A DNA stretch of 11,496 nucleotides, from positions 1 to 11,496 of the forward strand of contig JAJYRF010000108.1 of assembly GCA_021794255.1 (NCBI GenBank), written 5' to 3'. The notes under the pieces are model-generated. The model saw only the letters and a program-made list of their open reading frames with translations. It was not told where the DNA came from and ran no database searches. Origin of the DNA: a bacterium (GTDB lineage: Bacteria > SZUA-79 > Acidulodesulfobacterales > Acidulodesulfobacteraceae). Both the position numbers and the translations under genes were made by a program. This document shows, in pieces, positions 8,438 through 11,496 of this stretch; position 1 is the stretch's first letter; every line of letters begins with the position of its first letter.

Positions 8438-9010
8438 TTAATTTTTTTTATCTTTTAAGTTATTATAATAAATTTTATTTTCAGTTATTGCGACATCTAT
8501 TAATGTTTGAAGACATATCATTGGTCCCGTCATTATGTTATTTTTATCGACCAATTCTATATCTTTTCCTATATAATCGGGATTAATAGAAAGTTCTATG
8601 TTTGTAGTCCACCAAGTTTCAATTTTACGAAACAGATAAAATAAATTTTTAAAATTGTCGGTAAAATCGGTCGGAGAACCCTTGTTAATCAATATATTGT
8701 GCATCTCGTGCGCTAATTCATTTCTGCATTCCTTAATTTTATTAAAAGTTTCAATATCCTTTTGTTCTATAGCTTCCATATTCTTAAGCCATTCTAAACT
8801 TGCATATATAGGACTTTTATTTAAACTTAAAACTTTATTCTTATAATCTTGCAATCCTTCTTTGTCATCATAAATATAAAAATCGCGTATGCGGTTAATT
8901 ATAGTATCTTTAAATATTGAATAGGCAAAGTTGTAAACGGAAGCCATAATTAAACGCGGGCGTATTATATCAGGATTTAAAAAATCTTCCCATAATTGAT
9001 TATTATCCAT
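8438..9010 (-). CDS. HEPN-like protein, candidate RNase, function unassigned
   Basis: A 190-residue, mostly helical, soluble protein without signal peptide or membrane segment. Residues 91-103 read KIKECRNELAHEM, and R96-N97-x3-H101 fits the RX4-6H motif of HEPN domains, often written RNxxxH. Known active HEPN proteins are metal-independent RNases found in toxin-antitoxin and abortive-infection systems, but many related proteins with RN...AH stretches are uncharacterised. Helices before the motif (about 18-45 and 66-95) and after it (about 117-138) fit a helical bundle. No MNT nucleotidyltransferase, the usual antitoxin of HEPN toxins, is next to it. The ATG at 9010 has no good ribosome-binding site; GGAG in the terminator hairpin is about 20 bases away. 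The gene follows an intrinsic terminator of the upstream minus-strand gene, so it needs read-through or its own weak promoter. The family assignment rests on the motif and predicted helices only. Confidence 0.6.
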   Translation of the reverse strand: MDNNQLWEDFLNPDIIRPRLIMASVYNFAYSIFKDTIINRIRDFYIYDDKEGLQDYKNKVLSLNKSPIYASLEWLKNMEAIEQKDIETFNKIKECRNELAHEMHNILINKGSPTDFTDNFKNLFYLFRKIETWWTTNIELSINPDYIGKDIELVDKNNIMTGPMICLQTLIDVAITENKIYYNNLKDKKN

Positions 9011-9028
9011 TGTTGTTTAAAAAATAAA

Positions 9029-9055
9029 AACTCCTACCTGCTTGAGATAGGAGTT
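9029..9055 (-). terminator. Intrinsic terminator after the exported-protein gene
   Basis: Read on the minus strand, AACTCCTATC and GGTAGGAGTT pair as a 10-bp stem (one T-G wobble) around a 7-base loop, followed at once by TTTTATTTTTT. This is a textbook rho-independent terminator for the gene ending at 9120. It also lies 18 bp upstream of the HEPN-like start, so it could limit that gene's expression. Confidence 0.85.
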
Positions 9056-9119
9056 AATTAAAAAGTTTTGGTATTTTTGGTATTAAAGATATATCTGAAA
9101 TTATTTTTTATATGGTTCA

Positions 9120-9497
9120 CTATTTATTCAAGTATGTTGTTATACCATTAAATTGATAAACCAAACCTGCACCATCAATAAGTCCTGACTTATTATATGT
9201 AAATCTATATAATCCAGCTGTACAATTTCCAGAAGGTTTAAAAAAACCAGAAATAACTTTATGATTTATAATCGTGGATATTTTTGTTGTATTAGGCAAT
9301 ATTCTTGGCATATAAATAATTTGAAATTTGCAATATCCTTTGTGATTAACTCCGCTGGATTGAGTAATTAATAAATACGGATAAGACATTGATTTTTTTG
9401 TCATTTGGTTTGAGCGCTTAGCAAATGCAGTTCCCATAAAACTTACCGTTAAAAAAAACATTGCTACTACCGTAAAAATAAAATAGTTTTTTTTCAT
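9120..9497 (-). CDS. Small exported protein with two cysteines, function unknown
   Basis: A 125-residue protein starting at the ATG at 9497. A perfect AAGGAGG lies five bases upstream, which decides this start over a longer frame beginning 48 bases earlier. Residues 1-26 are a signal peptide: MKKNYF, a hydrophobic core, and a TAFA|KR cleavage site of type I. The mature chain is basic, about 99 residues, with two cysteines (C56 and C92) that could form one disulfide; the second half (KVISGFF onward) looks beta-rich. I do not recognise a family. A promoter overlapped by an inverted repeat lies upstream (9555-9592) and a strong intrinsic terminator downstream, so it is a well-defined single-gene unit, probably regulated. 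Exported small proteins of this type range from inhibitors to adhesion or immunity proteins; nothing here decides between them. Confidence 0.8.
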   Translation of the reverse strand: MKKNYFIFTVVAMFFLTVSFMGTAFAKRSNQMTKKSMSYPYLLITQSSGVNHKGYCKFQIIYMPRILPNTTKISTIINHKVISGFFKPSGNCTAGLYRFTYNKSGLIDGAGLVYQFNGITTYLNK

Positions 9498-9502
9498 AAC
9501 TA

Positions 9503-9509
9503 CCTCCTT
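9503..9509 (-). promoter_or_regulatory. Strong ribosome-binding site that fixes the start at 9497
   Basis: AAGGAGG on the minus strand, five bases before the ATG at 9497. It is the best Shine-Dalgarno match in the window and excludes the longer upstream start. Confidence 0.85.
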
Positions 9510-9554
9510 AAGCTTAAGATTAATTTTACAAGATATAATTTGCAATTAAGGACT

Positions 9555-9583
9555 ATTTTATTTGATTAAAATTTAAAATGCAA
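9555..9583 (-). promoter_or_regulatory. Sigma70-type promoter of the exported-protein gene
   Basis: On the minus strand TTGCAT (9583-9578) and TAAAAT (9560-9555) are separated by 17 bp, about 60 bp before the ATG at 9497. The elements are near consensus, but the AT-rich setting makes chance matches possible. Confidence 0.5.
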
Positions 9584-9592
9584 ATCAAATAA
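9558..9592. repeat. 10-bp perfect inverted repeat, possible operator
   Basis: TTATTTGATT (9558-9567) and AATCAAATAA (9583-9592) are exact reverse complements with a 15-bp spacer, so the half-site centres are 25 bp apart. They cover both core elements of the promoter proposed for the exported-protein gene, the position expected of a repressor site. The protein that would bind is unknown. Confidence 0.5.
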
Positions 9593-9639
9593 TGTTAAAA
9601 AAATCTTATTAACCTTATACTTAATAATACTTTTTAATT

Positions 9640-9701
9640 TTTGTAACGCATTTGTAATATAAATTTAACCGTTTTGTAACAAAACCGTCATAATCATGTA
9701 A
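9640..9701 (+). repeat. Helically phased TTTGTAA repeats
   Basis: TTTGTAA begins at 9640, 9651 and 9673, and a relative, CATGTAA, at 9695. All starts are multiples of 11 bp apart (11, 22, 22), which puts the sites on one face of the helix. The copy at 9673 also forms GTTTTG-TAA-CAAAAC (9671-9685), a small palindrome. The array ends 12 bp before the -10 element at 9713 and is therefore placed like activator or repressor sites for the gene at 9751. Confidence 0.5.
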
Positions 9702-9709
9702 TATTTTTT

Positions 9710-9718
9710 TGATATAAT
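9710..9718 (+). promoter_or_regulatory. Extended -10 promoter of the small bitopic protein gene
   Basis: TGATATAAT is a perfect extended -10 element (TGn before TATAAT at 9713-9718). No good -35 hexamer lies 16-18 bp upstream, which is typical of extended -10 promoters or of promoters that need an activator. Transcription would begin near 9725, about 25 bases before the start codon. Confidence 0.55.
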
Positions 9719-9750
9719 CATTATATCTAAATTATAGGGAGCCTATATTG

Positions 9751-9981
9751 ATGTTTACTATGGAATTGATTTTTGCAGTAGCGGAAGTATTGTTTCTGGT
9801 TTATCTGGTCGGGAAAGGAAAGAAGACATCGGAAGAAATGCGCAAATTAGAATTAGAAAGGAGGTCGGTTATAAATCTTAAAAAAATGGTAGAGGATGAT
9901 TTTATTCCTGAAATAGAAGCGGCAAAAAATAAAATATTGGATGAATTTGCCGAAAAATTATATAACTATCATATGCGGTAA
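9751..9981 (+). CDS. Small bitopic membrane protein with coiled-coil tail, unknown
   Basis: A 76-residue protein starting at ATG 9751; an in-frame TTG at 9748 is also possible. AGGGAG (9736-9741) serves either start. Residues 4-20 form one hydrophobic membrane segment. The rest is highly charged and helical (about 21-70, KKTSEEMRKLELERR and onward), likely a short coiled coil in the cytoplasm. There is no cleavage site, so it is probably a membrane-anchored small protein that binds a partner. I do not recognise a family. It has its own extended -10 promoter with a phased repeat array upstream and runs convergently towards the integrase gene, with the repeat-rich patch between them. Whether it belongs to the element or the host is unclear. 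Confidence 0.6.
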   Translation: MFTMELIFAVAEVLFLVYLVGKGKKTSEEMRKLELERRSVINLKKMVEDDFIPEIEAAKNKILDEFAEKLYNYHMR

Positions 9982-10021
9982 TCAGCTTTATTTTTTATTC
10001 CGCACGTCGTCAACCGCTTTT

Positions 10022-10147
10022 TCGACGTAATACCGTAAAAAAATACGTTACGAATGCAACAAATTATGTTACTAACGTAAAGCATTATGTTACGCCGTAA
10101 CATAATTTGTTACGAATTATACGCGCGAAATAGACTCTCGACGTAAT
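10022..10147. repeat. Repeat-rich patch: direct repeats around nested inverted repeats
   Basis: TCGACGTAAT occurs at 10022-10031 and again at 10138-10147, the second copy touching the integrase stop codon. Between them AACAAATTATGTTAC (10058-10072) has an exact reverse complement at 10097-10111. ATTATGTTAC recurs at 10084-10093 and pairs with GTAACATAAT (10097-10106) as a 10-bp hairpin with a GCC loop. The right arm can therefore pair with either of two left arms. CGTAA or TTACG appears about nine times in 125 bp. No T-run follows the hairpin on either strand, so I read it as protein-binding or recombination-related DNA, not a simple terminator. Confidence 0.6.
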
Positions 10148-11265
10148 TATTTACCGCCGCTTTTTTCGTATTTCCTTATAATCTCCAAAGCTTTTTCGTA
10201 TTCCTCTCTTTTGATTTCTTCCTCTTTCTCTTCGTTTTTCTTGCCGAAAGCCTTTTCTATCTCTTTTTTTAATTCGCTGGGTTTTAAATGGGCATATCTC
10301 TGGGTCATGTTAGGCGTCCGATGTCCTAAGAGTATTCCCGTCTTATAAAGCGATACGTCATTCATGGTTAGCGCGCTTGCAAATACGTGCCTTAAGTCGT
10401 GGATATGCAAATCTTTTAATCCGGCATTGCGACAGGCGGTATGAAAGGAACGTTTAAAATCCGTCAATTTTACTCCGTTTCGATTAAATACGTATGGACA
10501 GTCTTGATTTCTTTCAATGCCGGTTAAAACGGCTTCCAATGGAGCGGAAATAGGGATACGCCTGTCGTATCTGGTCTTCGTCGCCTTAATTGCAATAACT
10601 CCGTTCTTTAAGTCCACGTCGTCCCATTTAAGGTTTAGAGCTTCGCCTTTGCGGCAACCCGTATATATCAAAAAAGATATTAAATCTTTTGTAAGCTTAT
10701 TCGTAGCTCCGTTAATGAGCTTCCCTATGTCTTCGTCGGATAAAGTTTTCAGGCGGGATAATTCGTTTAGTTTTTTAATGCCGGCGCAAGGGTTTTTATC
10801 GATATAGCCTTTTTTGATACAATAATTAAAAAAATGACTTATTGCTGCAATTTCGATATTAACGGATCTGAATGAAATTTCCGCTTCCCTTTTGCCGGAA
10901 TTCTTTTCTAAAGACGTGATTTCCAGTTTTCTATTTAACCTGTAATTTTCAATTTTATCGGCAGTAATGCTATCTAAAGGCATATTTTGAAATACCGGCA
11001 GAAAATGCTTCGACAAATATTTTTTTAAGTCTTTATTGCTGCCGGGGGATTGAGATTGAATATAGATATCCCACAAGTCTTTAAATTGATATTTTATGTT
11101 CGTAGGCAAATCGTGCTTTTTCCTGAGCAAATCGGCTTTAATCGTATCGGCTATATGTTCGGCGAGCTTTTTGTCGTCGGTTTTGGTAGAACCCTTATAG
11201 CGTTTGCCGTCTATCATAAAGTCGTAGTAGTAATGTTTGCCTCTAAGCCTTATGTTTCCGGACAT
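10147..11265 (-). CDS. Tyrosine recombinase, phage/ICE-type integrase
   Basis: A 372-residue site-specific recombinase that would integrate and excise the element by strand exchange through a phosphotyrosine intermediate. The short N-terminal part (1-50, RGKHYYYDFMIDGKRYKG) resembles the arm-binding beta domain of phage integrases. A SAM-like core-binding domain follows (about 58-165), then the catalytic domain. Catalytic residues are visible: R205 in GCRKGE, probable K230, H289 and R292 in HDLRH, H315 in LLGHR and nucleophile Y324 in TQRYAHL. A charged helical tail ends the protein (345-372). AGGAGA (11277-11272) lies six bases before the ATG and fixes the start. The gene looks complete. It starts 138 bp from the 3' end of a tRNA gene, as expected for an integrase that uses that tRNA as attachment site. 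Its codons look less A/T-biased than those of the restriction genes. Confidence 0.92.
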   Translation of the reverse strand: MSGNIRLRGKHYYYDFMIDGKRYKGSTKTDDKKLAEHIADTIKADLLRKKHDLPTNIKYQFKDLWDIYIQSQSPGSNKDLKKYLSKHFLPVFQNMPLDSITADKIENYRLNRKLEITSLEKNSGKREAEISFRSVNIEIAAISHFFNYCIKKGYIDKNPCAGIKKLNELSRLKTLSDEDIGKLINGATNKLTKDLISFLIYTGCRKGEALNLKWDDVDLKNGVIAIKATKTRYDRRIPISAPLEAVLTGIERNQDCPYVFNRNGVKLTDFKRSFHTACRNAGLKDLHIHDLRHVFASALTMNDVSLYKTGILLGHRTPNMTQRYAHLKPSELKKEIEKAFGKKNEEKEEEIKREEYEKALEIIRKYEKSGGK

Positions 11266-11289
11266 TTTTATTCTCCTAACCTATAAATT

Positions 11290-11311
11290 TTTGGGACAAA
11301 TTTGGGACAAA
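11290..11311. repeat. Tandem 11-bp repeat TTTGGGACAAA in the integrase leader
   Basis: Two perfect, abutting copies of TTTGGGACAAA (11290-11300 and 11301-11311), each a TTTG-N3-CAAA partial palindrome. They lie between the predicted transcription start and the integrase ribosome-binding site, about 95-115 bp from the tRNA 3' end. They could be integrase arm-type binding sites or an autoregulatory operator. Confidence 0.65.
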
Positions 11312-11323
11312 AATCATATAAAA

Positions 11324-11352
11324 ATTATAAAATTTATGCAAATTATAATCAA
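11324..11352 (-). promoter_or_regulatory. Promoter of the integrase gene
   Basis: On the minus strand TTGATT (11352-11347) and a perfect TATAAT (11329-11324) are 17 bp apart. Transcription would start near 11317, just before the tandem repeat. The surroundings are AT-rich, but spacing and -10 match are ideal. Confidence 0.6.
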
Positions 11353-11403
11353 TATAAAATTTAGTAAGGTAGTCTGAAAAGGCTTATTTACTGCGGTTTT
11401 AAA

Positions 11404-11479
11404 TGGTGGAGCTGATCGGGGTCGAACCGACGACCTCTTGCATGCCATGCAAGCGCTCTGCCAACTGAGCTACAGCCCC
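11404..11479 (-). tRNA. tRNA-Ala, anticodon GGC
   Basis: A 76-base tRNA gene with encoded CCA (11406-11404). The acceptor stem GGGGCTG pairs with CAGCTCC (one G-T), and the discriminator is A. The D-arm region reads AGCTCAGTTGGCAGAGC, the anticodon arm is CTTGC-ATGGCAT-GCAAG with anticodon GGC, and the T-arm carries GGTTCGACCCC. It decodes GCC and GCU codons. Its 3' end faces the integrase gene, so the last 20 or so bases are the probable attachment core. I found no second copy of that segment in the window. Confidence 0.95.
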
Positions 11480-11496
11480 ATTATATAAATTTCGGT

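Noticed and set aside
9981..10012. Terminator of the 76-aa gene from GCGG...CCGC around a T-rich loop
   Set aside because: The stem is short and bulged, and the T-run lies in the loop, not after the stem.
10084..10106. Intrinsic terminator for the integrase gene
   Set aside because: The 10-bp stem is AT-rich and no T-run follows on the minus strand; the arms also belong to a larger repeat set.
10058..10147. CRISPR array
   Set aside because: Repeats are short, mixed in orientation and unevenly spaced; no spacer-repeat pattern and no cas gene.
10147..11286. Open frames on the plus strand inside the integrase gene
   Set aside because: They lie antisense to a protein with all its catalytic residues and show no family signature of their own.
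1..11403. Second attachment site (copy of the tRNA 3' end)
   Set aside because: I read through the window for GTCGAACC and GGTGGAGCTG-like stretches and found only short chance matches.

Overview
The window comes from an AT-rich bacterium. Promoters look like sigma70 type, two small proteins have Sec signal peptides that suggest a Gram-negative-like envelope, and the single tRNA gene encodes its own CCA end. The sequence alone does not name the species. The right end (11404-11479) is a tRNA-Ala(GGC) gene on the minus strand. A phage/ICE-type tyrosine recombinase gene (10147-11265) starts 138 bp from its 3' end. This is the usual layout of an integrative element inserted at a tRNA 3' end, with the element running leftward. 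I saw no second copy of the tRNA 3' end, so the far end of the element, if there is one, lies outside the window.

Layout, left to right. 12-536 encodes a small exported protein with two cysteines. 602-5017 is a type III-like restriction-modification operon in the order res then mod, 3 bp apart. 5027-5387 is a decayed vsr (very-short-patch-repair endonuclease) gene with an internal deletion, a frameshift and apparent loss of the catalytic Asp. 5431-8195 holds two co-oriented genes: a PIN-domain protein with a hydrophobic C-terminal part, and a 611-aa protein with a large soluble N-terminal half and about five or six membrane segments. 8196-8437 is a convergent gap without a convincing gene. 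On the minus strand follow a 190-aa protein with a HEPN-like RNELAH motif (8438-9010), a good intrinsic terminator (9029-9055) and a second small exported protein (9120-9497). A divergent regulatory region (9498-9750) leads into a small bitopic coiled-coil protein (9751-9981). A repeat-rich patch (10022-10147), the integrase gene and the tRNA complete the window.

Together the genes look like cargo of a tRNA-associated island with a defence flavour: one intact restriction-modification system, the wreck of a vsr gene that normally accompanies a cytosine methylase, and two candidate RNA-cleaving proteins (PIN and HEPN-like) without their classical antitoxin partners. The PIN/membrane-protein pair is the best candidate for an undescribed system. 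The 9.5-11.4 kb part is dense in short repeats (TTTG-NNN-CAAA, TTTGTAA at 11-bp steps, CGTAA/TTACG clusters) close to promoters and to the integrase gene. These are the other items most worth checking.
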